A DNA stretch of 64,000 nt from MADRE2 sp964397015. Its GTDB lineage: Bacteria; Desulfobacterota; Desulfobacteria; Desulfobacterales; Desulfobacteraceae. The position numbers and the translations under genes were made by a program. How positions within the stretch are numbered: the first letter of the stretch is position 1; each line of letters begins with the position of its first letter. Of the stretch, positions 8,653 to 16,508 are shown piece by piece. Under the pieces are notes generated by a model. It saw only the letters and a program-made list of their open reading frames with translations. It did no database searches and had not been told where the DNA came from. The stretch is from NCBI GenBank assembly GCA_964397015.1, contig CAYNHL010000001.1, positions 43,736 through 107,735 of the forward strand, in the 5' to 3' direction.

Positions 8653-10238
8653 GACACCTGCCTCCTGAATTTTTTAATTCCCATATTTACCACAATTATC
8701 AGGCAGATTGCAAGAGTGCATACAATGGCGAAAACATCACCGATCCGCGTATAAACCGTTTGTACCTCCATCATGGGAAGACGGGCCGTTGCAGTGGTTG
8801 CCGCAAAAACAGGCGTGGCTTTGAGCACGGCGCCGGTTGGATCGATAAATCCGCTGATGCCGGTATTGGCCGCCCGGGCCACGCAGCGCCTGGTTTCAAT
8901 TGCCCGGAAGACAGCAATACTGAAATGCTGGGCCGTGGCCGATGAATACCCGAACCAGGCATCGTTGGTCATGGCGGCGATCAGGTGGGCGCCATTGGCT
9001 GCAAACCGGGCGGCAATCCTGGGAAACAGAATTTCAAAACAGATCAGCACCCCGGTCTGGTATGATGCAAAAGGAAGAGGGTCGTATTTTGCTTTTCCGG
9101 GAGAAAAATTGCCGGCCTGCATGGTAATCTTGTCAACAAAAGTCAGCAGGTTTTCAAGGGGGACATATTCGCCGAACGGTACCAGGTGAATTTTATCGTA
9201 AGAGCCCTGGACAATACTGAACCGGTCAACCATGAAAGCACGGTTATAAATCCTGGTTTTGTCGTTTTCTCTGGTTATGGCCGGGCTGCCTATCAGAAAC
9301 TGGGTCCTGATCTGCCTGATGCCTCTGTCCACCACCTCTGAAAGAGTCGCATCATAATTGTAATAAAAGGGCATTGCCGTTTCCGGCCATATAATCAGGT
9401 CCGGTGACTGCGGAAAGACAGCCCGGGACAACGTCAGATATCTTTCTATGGTCGACAGGACAAAGGTCCGGTCCCATTTGAGGTCCTGTTTTATGTTTCC
9501 CTGCACCACTGCAATAGAAGCTTTCGGGCTTGTATCCATCGCTTTCAGTGTCTGTTCAATACGGCACCGGCCGTATACTGAAACAGAAACCAGAAGCACC
9601 AGGAGGAAAATACCCGGAAAAGCCGTTCGCATCCTGCCTTCCTTTTGGGAAAAAAAAGGCCTGCCTTTTTGCATCCGGTCGACATAAAAGACAATCGTCA
9701 GGTTTGCCAGCACGAGCAGAAAGCTGATACCATAGACCCCTGAAATATCGGCAATCTGGATAATTTCTAGAGCCGGGAACTGGCTGTATCCAAGCGCCCC
9801 CCAGGGAAATCCGGTCAAAAAATAGGTTCGAATGTATTCAAGGCCCACCCAGAGGGCCGCACCGGCAAGCGGCATAAAGGGTTTGATGACAAACCGGCGG
9901 GACATCAGGACACAGAAAACGGCCAGGTACAGTGAAAGATAGAGGCTCAAAAGAACCAGGCACGACACGGCAAGAAGAGGATAGACACCGCCGTAGATCA
10001 CAAGGGTCTGTACCAGCCAGTACACCAGGGTGAGATAATGTACCATGCCTGCCGCAAGCCCTGCCAAAAAAGCCTGCCGCGGTGTTTTACCCTTCAAGGA
10101 GATCATCAGCGGCACAAGGGCGACCCACGCAAGCAGGTAAAAGCCCGTATCCGGAAAAGACAGGGTAAGCGCCAGTCCCGTGACCAGGGCCGGAAAAATC
10201 CGTGTCAGAAAAAGGGCCGTGTTTTTTTTCATAATCAT
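8649..10238 (-). CDS. lnt: Apolipoprotein N-acyltransferase
   Basis: Lnt adds the third acyl chain to lipoproteins at the inner membrane. The 529-residue protein has about six N-terminal membrane segments (residues 12-215), a nitrilase-like periplasmic domain and a C-terminal membrane helix (about 500-520). The catalytic triad is visible: Glu in IWPETAMPF (about 270), Lys in YDKIHLVPFGEYVP (about 333) and Cys in GVLICFEILFPR (about 385). It is the first gene of the lnt-prfB-HD operon. A second in-frame ATG lies two codons downstream of the chosen start. Confidence 0.95.
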   Translation of the reverse strand: MIMKKNTALFLTRIFPALVTGLALTLSFPDTGFYLLAWVALVPLMISLKGKTPRQAFLAGLAAGMVHYLTLVYWLVQTLVIYGGVYPLLAVSCLVLLSLYLSLYLAVFCVLMSRRFVIKPFMPLAGAALWVGLEYIRTYFLTGFPWGALGYSQFPALEIIQIADISGVYGISFLLVLANLTIVFYVDRMQKGRPFFSQKEGRMRTAFPGIFLLVLLVSVSVYGRCRIEQTLKAMDTSPKASIAVVQGNIKQDLKWDRTFVLSTIERYLTLSRAVFPQSPDLIIWPETAMPFYYNYDATLSEVVDRGIRQIRTQFLIGSPAITRENDKTRIYNRAFMVDRFSIVQGSYDKIHLVPFGEYVPLENLLTFVDKITMQAGNFSPGKAKYDPLPFASYQTGVLICFEILFPRIAARFAANGAHLIAAMTNDAWFGYSSATAQHFSIAVFRAIETRRCVARAANTGISGFIDPTGAVLKATPVFAATTATARLPMMEVQTVYTRIGDVFAIVCTLAICLIIVVNMGIKKFRRQVS

Positions 10239-10251
10239 GTCATAATAACAC

Positions 10252-10280
10252 TTAGCATGTTGGAAAAAGTCTGGTATATG
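10252..10280 (+). promoter_or_regulatory. Possible promoter of the PAS kinase gene
   Basis: TTAGCA (10252-10257), a 17-base spacer and TATATG (10275-10280) match the sigma-70 consensus at four of six positions each. The element lies in the divergent gap between lnt and the kinase. Confidence 0.3.
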
Positions 10281-10329
10281 TAACAGTAGTGGAAAAATCC
10301 GTCAAACATTAATAAGAGAGGAGCACTTT

Positions 10330-11478
10330 ATGATGAATGTGAATCCTCGCACCCAATCCCCCGGCCTTGACGTACCCCTCACCGGGGAAACCGAACTTTC
10401 GGCCATCCTGGACATGTCGGCCGCAGGTATCTGCCGGGTAATGGACAGAAAGATGATCTGGGTCAACGCCACCATGAGCCGCATGCTCGGATATGCGGCC
10501 AAAGAGCTGGTCGGCAAAAATACCCGGATGCTGTATCTCAGCGACGATGAATACCGCAGAGTGGGCGGCGTACTGTACAACGGAGTGGAAAAATTCGGAA
10601 CCGGCATTGCCGAAACCCGGCTGAAGCATCGGGACAATCGGGCCGTGGACTGCCGGATCCGGGCCTCCCGCCTGGATAACACCGAACCCGACAGGGGAGA
10701 AGTGATCGTCATTACAGACATCTCGGAACTAAAACTTCTGCAGGTTCAACTCCAGCAGGCACAGAAAATGGAGGCCATCGGGGTGCTGGCAGGAGGAGTT
10801 TCCCATGATTTCAACAATATACTCATGGCTATCCAGGGACATCTGTCATTGATGCAGATAGACCTCAAAGCCCACAACAAGGTCGAAAAACATGTTTTTC
10901 ACATCGGCAAGCTGGTCAAGGCAGCGTCCGAACTTACGGCCAGGCTGCTCGGCTTTGCCAGGGGCGGCAAATACAGGGTAGGCATCGTTGACATGAATGA
11001 ACTGGTATCCGGCTGCCTCGATAAATTCACAGCCACAAGAGAAGTTCTCAGTGTCATCAAAACACTTGCACCTGACCTCAAGCAGGTGGATGCTGATACG
11101 TCACAGATCAAGCATGTCATGTTCAACCTTTTTCTCAATGCAGACCAGGCCATGACCGGAAGCGACAGGCAGCTTAAAGTCACATCCCGTAATGTCGTGG
11201 TGCATGAAGACAACCCTTATCACTTCAACGTCAGGCCCGGGGACTACGTTCAGGTGACAGTGGAAGACAATGGATCGGGAATGGAAGAAAAGGTTGTTAA
11301 AAGGGTTTTTGACCCGTTTTTTTCCACAAGGCAGATCGATGACAAAAAAGGGACCGGCTTGGGGCTGTCCACGGTTTTTGGCATCATCAAGAACCATAAC
11401 GGCTACATCACAATCGACAGTCAACCCGGCCGGGGATCAGCCTTCCATATCCACCTGCCGGCCAGGAAAACAGGTTAG
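10330..11478 (+). CDS. Soluble PAS-domain sensor histidine kinase
   Basis: The 382-residue protein has no membrane segment. A PAS domain spans about 20-130, the phosphoacceptor His159 lies in GGVSHDFNN, and the HATPase domain carries an N-box (FNLFLNADQAM), the G1 box VEDNGSGM, an F-box (VFDPFFSTR) and the G2 box KGTGLGLSTVFG. It has no receiver domain and no adjacent response regulator, so its partner is unknown. GAGAGGAG precedes the ATG pair. The last four bases overlap the end of the convergent fabG-type gene. Confidence 0.9.
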   Translation: MMNVNPRTQSPGLDVPLTGETELSAILDMSAAGICRVMDRKMIWVNATMSRMLGYAAKELVGKNTRMLYLSDDEYRRVGGVLYNGVEKFGTGIAETRLKHRDNRAVDCRIRASRLDNTEPDRGEVIVITDISELKLLQVQLQQAQKMEAIGVLAGGVSHDFNNILMAIQGHLSLMQIDLKAHNKVEKHVFHIGKLVKAASELTARLLGFARGGKYRVGIVDMNELVSGCLDKFTATREVLSVIKTLAPDLKQVDADTSQIKHVMFNLFLNADQAMTGSDRQLKVTSRNVVVHEDNPYHFNVRPGDYVQVTVEDNGSGMEEKVVKRVFDPFFSTRQIDDKKGTGLGLSTVFGIIKNHNGYITIDSQPGRGSAFHIHLPARKTG

Positions 11479-12209
11479 ACAAGCCCTCCATTCACCCCGA
11501 CTACCTGGCCGCTGATATATGACGCGTTTTCAGAGCACAGAAAAACGACAACATGGGCCACTTCCTCAGATGTTCCCAACCGTCCTGCTGGTATGGCCGC
11601 TACTATTTTTTCATCATCCATGCCCTCAAGCATGTCAGTTTTGATAAATCCGGGAGAAACGGCATTGACCGTGATCTGCCGGCCCGCCACTTCCCGGGAC
11701 AGGGCTTTTGTCGCCCCGATCAACCCGGCCTTGGCAGCTGAATAGTTTATCTGGCCAGCATTCCCCATCTGACCGGCGGCTGAAACGATATTCACGATGC
11801 GGCCGTACCGCCGCTTGATCATGGCCTTGATCACAGGCTTGGTTACGTTGAAAAAGCCTGACAAACCTGTATCTACGACCCTTGACCAGCTCTCTTTCTT
11901 CATCATGGCCATGAGCCTGTCATCCCTGACACCCGCATTATTGACAAGGATATCAATACGCTTGTGCTTTGATAAAATGTTCCTGACGGCAGACAGTGCC
12001 GCTTCCTGGTCAGTCACGTCAAATCCGAGACATTCCGCCCGGCCGCCCTCATCCAGGATCGTTTGACGTGTGGCTGCGGCGGCATTTTCATCGGACCGGT
12101 AGTTGATGTATACAAACACGCCGGTAGCGGCAAGGGCCTTTGCAATAGCCCGTCCTATACCCCTGCCGGCACCTGTGACCAGTGCTGCCGGCATCTGTGA
12201 TGCTATCAT
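11475..12209 (-). CDS. fabG: 3-oxoacyl-ACP reductase-type short-chain dehydrogenase (FabG-like)
   Basis: This 244-residue classical SDR has the NAD(P)-binding TGAGRGIGRAIA motif at about 13-24, the NNAG motif near 90, and a Ser-Tyr-Lys active site (SAAGQMGNAGQINYSAAKAG, about 142-161). The C-terminus ends VVGVNGGLV, as in FabG. It would reduce 3-oxoacyl-ACP with NADPH, but no other fatty-acid genes are adjacent, so it could be a paralogue acting on another beta-keto substrate. GGGGGA precedes the ATG. Confidence 0.85.
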   Translation of the reverse strand: MIASQMPAALVTGAGRGIGRAIAKALAATGVFVYINYRSDENAAAATRQTILDEGGRAECLGFDVTDQEAALSAVRNILSKHKRIDILVNNAGVRDDRLMAMMKKESWSRVVDTGLSGFFNVTKPVIKAMIKRRYGRIVNIVSAAGQMGNAGQINYSAAKAGLIGATKALSREVAGRQITVNAVSPGFIKTDMLEGMDDEKIVAAIPAGRLGTSEEVAHVVVFLCSENASYISGQVVGVNGGLV

Positions 12210-12236
12210 GGTTCCCCCTTTTCGTTTGAAAAACTC

Positions 12237-12256
12237 AATGCCATTTAACCGGCATT
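12237..12256. repeat. Inverted repeat between divergent fabG-type gene and hsp20
   Basis: AATGCC (12237-12242) and GGCATT (12251-12256) form a 6-base perfect inverted repeat with an 8-base loop, located between the two start codons. It may be an operator for either gene; there is no CIRCE element here. Confidence 0.25.
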
Positions 12257-12351
12257 ACGGGGTTTTTGCAATAGTTTCTTTACATTGGCCCCATCAAATG
12301 GTAATTTAACATGATAGTATTTGCTAACACATTCATCAGGAGTTTTCACAG

Positions 12352-12801
12352 ATGAAACACATTGAAATCCGGTTTGGCAGTCACATCGAGCCCCATGCAA
12401 CGGATGAAAAATCATTTGAAGGCATGTTCCAGTCGCTGAATCCGATGTTCTGCCTGTCCCAACGTATCTGGAAGCCCCAGATGGATATCTTCGAAACCCG
12501 AAATGAAATCAAGATCCACGCTGAAATTGCAGGTGTTGAAAAAGAGGATATTGTTATCGAAGTCAGCAACAAGGCTGTCAAAATTTCGGGAAACCGCAAA
12601 TGCTGCCAGATGGAGCCCACCACCACCTACCGGCTTGCGGAAATCCAGTTCGGCCGGTTCGAGCGGGTGCTGTACCTGCCAAGTGCCATAGACATTGAAA
12701 AAACCAGGGCGGACTTTACCAACGGGTTCTTGAAAATTACCCTTGGCAAATACCAGAACAACGGCGACAAAAGGACCACCACCACTATTGACTTCAGTTG
12801 A
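12352..12801 (+). CDS. Small heat shock protein, Hsp20/alpha-crystallin family
   Basis: This 149-residue protein carries the alpha-crystallin domain (about 38-135): PQMDIFETRNEIKIHAEIAGV at the start of the domain, a GNRK turn and the terminal FTNGFLKITLGK motif near 125. The C-terminal I-x-I motif is weak. It would hold unfolding proteins in an ATP-independent way. Its stop lies 24 bases before the Lon start on the same strand, so chaperone and protease are probably co-transcribed. TCAGGAG precedes the ATG. Confidence 0.92.
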   Translation: MKHIEIRFGSHIEPHATDEKSFEGMFQSLNPMFCLSQRIWKPQMDIFETRNEIKIHAEIAGVEKEDIVIEVSNKAVKISGNRKCCQMEPTTTYRLAEIQFGRFERVLYLPSAIDIEKTRADFTNGFLKITLGKYQNNGDKRTTTTIDFS

Positions 12802-12825
12802 TTGATCTCACAAAAAGGCGGGACA

Positions 12826-15180
12826 ATGGATGAACTTCAACATCCCTCGAACAGAATCACCTCCGACAGTATCCCTTCGACCATCCCCATTCTCCCGATT
12901 GTCGATACCAACCTTTTTCCCAAGATGGTGCTGCCGTTAGTCCTGATCCAGCGGGAAGCCATTGAACTCATTGACGAGGCCATGTCCGGCAACCGGATGC
13001 TCGGCCTCCTGCTCTCGAGACGTTCGGATATCGATTCCAAGCACACGGCGGATGATCTCTTTCGCATCGGCACCGTGGCCACGATCCTCAAACTGTCCAA
13101 AATGGAAGATGAAAAAGCCCAGCTGCTAATCCAGGGCATCAGCCGGTTCAAGGTCAGCTCCTTTATTGAAAATAAGCAGTATATGCAGGCCGCAATCGCG
13201 GTTCTCGAAAGCCGCAATGGAGACCGGAACAAGGAAAACCGGGCATTGATGGCCAATATTGTGGAGCAGTACAAAAAAATCGTGGACCTGTCTCCGGGCC
13301 TGCCTCCTGAAATGGGGCAGATGATAAAATCTCTCCAGGAGCCCGGTGTGCTGGCTGATATGGTGGCATCGACCATCAATGCCCCGGTCCAGGAAAAACA
13401 GAAAGTCATCGAGCTGCTGGATGTCAACAAGCGGTTGAAAAAAGTCACCCGCCTGGTAAACGACCAGCTGGACATCCTTGAAATGGGCTCCAAAATCCAG
13501 TCCCAGGTCAAGGAGGATATGGATAAACGCCAACGGGAATATTATCTTCGCCAGCAGCTCAAGGCAATCAAGGATGAGCTGGGGGAAAACGAGGAAGACA
13601 CCGAGGAAATCAAGGAATACAAACGTAAAATAAAATCCAGGAAGCTTCCGGAAGAAGCCTTGAAAGAAGCCCAGCGGGAACTGACACGTTTGGCCAGGAT
13701 GCATCCGTCCTCTTCTGAATACGTTGTGGCATCGTCTTACCTGGACTGGCTGACTGCTCTGCCCTGGAACGACCGCTCCCATGACAAGCTGGATATTGCC
13801 GAGGCAAGACGGGTTCTGGACAATGACCACTACGGCCTTGAAAAACCCAAAAAAAGAATCCTGGAGTACCTGGCTGTCCGCAAACTGAAAAATGATTCCA
13901 AAGGACCGATCCTGTGTTTTACAGGGCCGCCCGGCACCGGTAAAACAAGCCTGGGGCAATCCATTGCCAGGGCGCTGGGCCGGAAATTCGTGCGAATAGC
14001 CCTGGGCGGAGTCCGTGATGAAGCAGAAATCCGGGGACATCGAAGAACTTATGTCGGCGCCCTTCCCGGGCGTATCATCCAGAGCCTGCGGAAGGCAGGC
14101 AAAAAGAATCCGGTTTTCATGCTGGATGAAATTGACAAGGTAACCTCCTCTTATCACGGGGACCCCTCCTCGGCTCTGCTGGAAGTGCTGGACCCGGAAC
14201 AGAACTATTCTTTCCAGGACCATTATCTGGATGTGGCCTTTGACTTGAGCGACGTTATCTTTCTGACCACGGCAAATGTACTGCATACCATTCCGTCGCC
14301 TCTGCGGGACCGGATGGAGGTGCTGGAACTGAACGGTTATACGGAAGAGGAAAAACTGAAAATAGCCACCCGGTATCTCATCCCCAGGCAACGGGAAGCC
14401 AACGGACTTACTACCGGTCAGATCAAGATCACCCCGGGGGCGGTAAAAAAAATCATTTCAGGATACACCCGTGAATCAGGACTCCGGAACCTCGAGCGCC
14501 AGATCGGGGCGGTCTGCCGGGGGGTGGCCAGCCGGATCGCACAGGATGAAACAGATCACGTGGTCGTGCGGCAGACCAGCCTTCACCAGTACCTGGGACC
14601 GGTACAGAACATGCCGGACCTGTCACTGAAGAACGGAACCCCCGGTGTGGTGGTCGGCCTGGCCTGGACCCCGTTCGGCGGTGAAATACTGTTTATCGAA
14701 GCCGTGGCCATGCCGGGAACAAAGAGACTGATGCTGACCGGGCAGCTCGGAGAGGTCATGAAAGAATCGGTCAACACCGCGCTGAGCTATATCCGGTCCC
14801 ATGCCGGAAAATTCAAGATCGAAGACCAGTTTTTTGAAAAGAACGATATTCATGTTCATGTCCCGGAAGGAGCCATTCCAAAGGACGGACCGTCTGCAGG
14901 GGTGGCCATGCTCACTGCCCTTGTTTCCCTGGTAACAGGGCGCCCTGTACGCCCCAGGCTTGCCATGAGCGGAGAGATAACCCTCAGGGGCGAAGTCCTG
15001 CCCGTTGGCGGCATAAAGGAAAAGGTTATTGCCGCCCGCAGGGCCGGTATCAAGACAGTGATACTGCCTGAATGGAATCGCAAGGACATGGAAGATGTCC
15101 CTGAAAATGTCAAGGAAGCCATTGAATTCAATTTTATAAGCAAAATGGACGAAGTCATCAATGCCGCGCTCAGTAAGTAA
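12826..15180 (+). CDS. lon: ATP-dependent protease Lon
   Basis: The 784-residue protein has the LonA layout: N-terminal substrate domain (about 20-220), coiled coil (about 225-280), AAA+ module with Walker A GPPGTGKTS (about 366-374) and a Walker B in VFMLDEID, and the C-terminal protease with catalytic Ser in PKDGPSAG and Lys in GGIKEKVIAARR. It degrades misfolded and regulatory proteins in the cytoplasm. I chose ATG 12826, which follows AAGGCGGG, over a TTG at 12802 that abuts the hsp20 stop. Its 3' end overlaps rlpA by 20 bases. Confidence 0.96.
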   Translation: MDELQHPSNRITSDSIPSTIPILPIVDTNLFPKMVLPLVLIQREAIELIDEAMSGNRMLGLLLSRRSDIDSKHTADDLFRIGTVATILKLSKMEDEKAQLLIQGISRFKVSSFIENKQYMQAAIAVLESRNGDRNKENRALMANIVEQYKKIVDLSPGLPPEMGQMIKSLQEPGVLADMVASTINAPVQEKQKVIELLDVNKRLKKVTRLVNDQLDILEMGSKIQSQVKEDMDKRQREYYLRQQLKAIKDELGENEEDTEEIKEYKRKIKSRKLPEEALKEAQRELTRLARMHPSSSEYVVASSYLDWLTALPWNDRSHDKLDIAEARRVLDNDHYGLEKPKKRILEYLAVRKLKNDSKGPILCFTGPPGTGKTSLGQSIARALGRKFVRIALGGVRDEAEIRGHRRTYVGALPGRIIQSLRKAGKKNPVFMLDEIDKVTSSYHGDPSSALLEVLDPEQNYSFQDHYLDVAFDLSDVIFLTTANVLHTIPSPLRDRMEVLELNGYTEEEKLKIATRYLIPRQREANGLTTGQIKITPGAVKKIISGYTRESGLRNLERQIGAVCRGVASRIAQDETDHVVVRQTSLHQYLGPVQNMPDLSLKNGTPGVVVGLAWTPFGGEILFIEAVAMPGTKRLMLTGQLGEVMKESVNTALSYIRSHAGKFKIEDQFFEKNDIHVHVPEGAIPKDGPSAGVAMLTALVSLVTGRPVRPRLAMSGEITLRGEVLPVGGIKEKVIAARRAGIKTVILPEWNRKDMEDVPENVKEAIEFNFISKMDEVINAALSK

Positions 15181-15949
15181 CACACTTTTATCGATCTTTG
15201 TGATCATCTTATGCCTGGTGTTTTCCCACGGATGCTCAAGGAAAATACCTTCATCCCCTCCAGAACCAGGCAGGACAGCCTCAAAACCTGTCAAACCTCC
15301 GGCCACGAGCCGCCCCTATATCATCGCCGGTAAACAGTACACCCCCCTGACCTCGTCTCATGGATTTACTGAAAAAGGAATCGCATCCTGGTACGGCAAA
15401 AAGTTCCATGGCCGGAAAACCGCCAATGGAGAGATTTACAACATGTACGCCATGACCGCTGCCCACAAGACCCTTCCAATGGATACCTGGGTCAGGGTCT
15501 ACCACCTTGAGAACAAACGCCACATCGAGGTCCGGGTCAATGACCGGGGCCCCTTTGTGCATGGAAGAATCATCGATCTTTCCTATACCGGCGCACAGAA
15601 ACTGGGAATTACAGATTCCGGCACCGCCCCTGTAAAAATCGTGGCACTGGGGAAAGCTACCGCCTACTCTGAAAAAACATCCCGGCCTGTCAAATTCAAC
15701 CCGGTAGATTACTGGAAAGGTAATTTTACCATTCAGGTTGGTGCCTTCACTGTCAGGGACAATGCAGTCAATTTCAAAAGCCAGCTGGCAAGGAGGTTTA
15801 AAAATGTCCATATTGTAACCCACACCGACGGGCGGGGAACATTCTACAGGGTGAGAATCATGAAGTTCACCCAATTGAAAAAAGCCATGAGATTTGCAGA
15901 AAAATACATCAACGCCGGATATGGAGACGCCCTGGTGGTGGCGGAATAA
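15161..15949 (+). CDS. rlpA: RlpA family septal ring lipoprotein / lytic transglycosylase
   Basis: This 262-residue protein starts with a lipoprotein signal ending in FSHGC (lipidated Cys about residue 25). A double-psi beta-barrel domain follows (GIASWYGKKFHGRKTANGE to RVNDRGPFVHGRIIDLSY), and a SPOR domain closes it (FTIQVGAF to RVRIMKF, about 188-262). RlpA binds denuded septal glycan through SPOR and in some species cleaves glycan strands. The catalytic Asp of the DPBB (VNDRGP) is present, so enzymatic activity is plausible. The start lies inside the lon 3' end. Confidence 0.92.
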   Translation: MPRSVSNTLLSIFVIILCLVFSHGCSRKIPSSPPEPGRTASKPVKPPATSRPYIIAGKQYTPLTSSHGFTEKGIASWYGKKFHGRKTANGEIYNMYAMTAAHKTLPMDTWVRVYHLENKRHIEVRVNDRGPFVHGRIIDLSYTGAQKLGITDSGTAPVKIVALGKATAYSEKTSRPVKFNPVDYWKGNFTIQVGAFTVRDNAVNFKSQLARRFKNVHIVTHTDGRGTFYRVRIMKFTQLKKAMRFAEKYINAGYGDALVVAE

Positions 15950-15953
15950 TACA

Positions 15954-16508
15954 ATGGCATACACGGTTTTCCTGGATCGTGACGGTGTAATAAACCAGGA
16001 CTCGCCCGATTATATCAAAACGCTGGAAGAGTTTGTTTTCATCCCCCGAAGCCTCGATGCCATCCGGCTGCTTTGCCAGAAAGGGTTTGACATTATCGTG
16101 ATCACAAACCAGTCGGTCATTGGACGTGGCATGACTACCACAAAAGAACTCCAGGCCATCTTCGAAAAAATGATCGATGGTGTCAAAAAACACGGCGGTC
16201 ATATCAAAGATATCTTTTTTTGTCCCCACCGGCCCGAGGACCTTTGCTCCTGCCGCAAGCCCAGGCCCGGCCTTATCCGGCAGGCCTGTGAAAAATACGG
16301 GATCGACCCGGGGCATGCCTGCATGGTCGGGGACAGTGCAAAAGATATTGAATGTGCCGCCGCAGCCGGATGCGCCTGCAGCATCCTTGTACAGACCGGC
16401 AACGGCCGCCGGGCAAAGGCGGAACTGGCCCGGACACCACACACTCCTGATTTTATCGGACAGGACCTTCATGACGCCGCCCGATGGATCATCGCGCACC
16501 TGGGATAA
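15954..16508 (+). CDS. gmhB: D-glycero-beta-D-manno-heptose 1,7-bisphosphate 7-phosphatase
   Basis: GmhB removes the 7-phosphate in ADP-heptose synthesis for the LPS core. The 184-residue HAD protein begins MAYTVFLDRDGVINQ with the nucleophile and acid Asp pair, has ITNQS as motif II and MVGDSAKDI as motif IV. The zinc-binding insertion typical of GmhB is seen as CPHRPEDLCSCRKP. The start is five bases after the rlpA stop and its stop directly abuts recD2. Confidence 0.93.
   Translation: MAYTVFLDRDGVINQDSPDYIKTLEEFVFIPRSLDAIRLLCQKGFDIIVITNQSVIGRGMTTTKELQAIFEKMIDGVKKHGGHIKDIFFCPHRPEDLCSCRKPRPGLIRQACEKYGIDPGHACMVGDSAKDIECAAAAGCACSILVQTGNGRRAKAELARTPHTPDFIGQDLHDAARWIIAHLG

Noticed and set aside
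12287..12299. CCCCAT motif resembling a sigma-32 -10 element before hsp20
   Set aside because: No CTTGAA-like -35 lies at the required distance, so a heat-shock promoter cannot be supported.
13126..14391. Long open frame (421 codons) antisense to lon
   Set aside because: It lies wholly opposite a well-supported lon gene, has no recognisable domains and its composition is that of a reverse-frame shadow.
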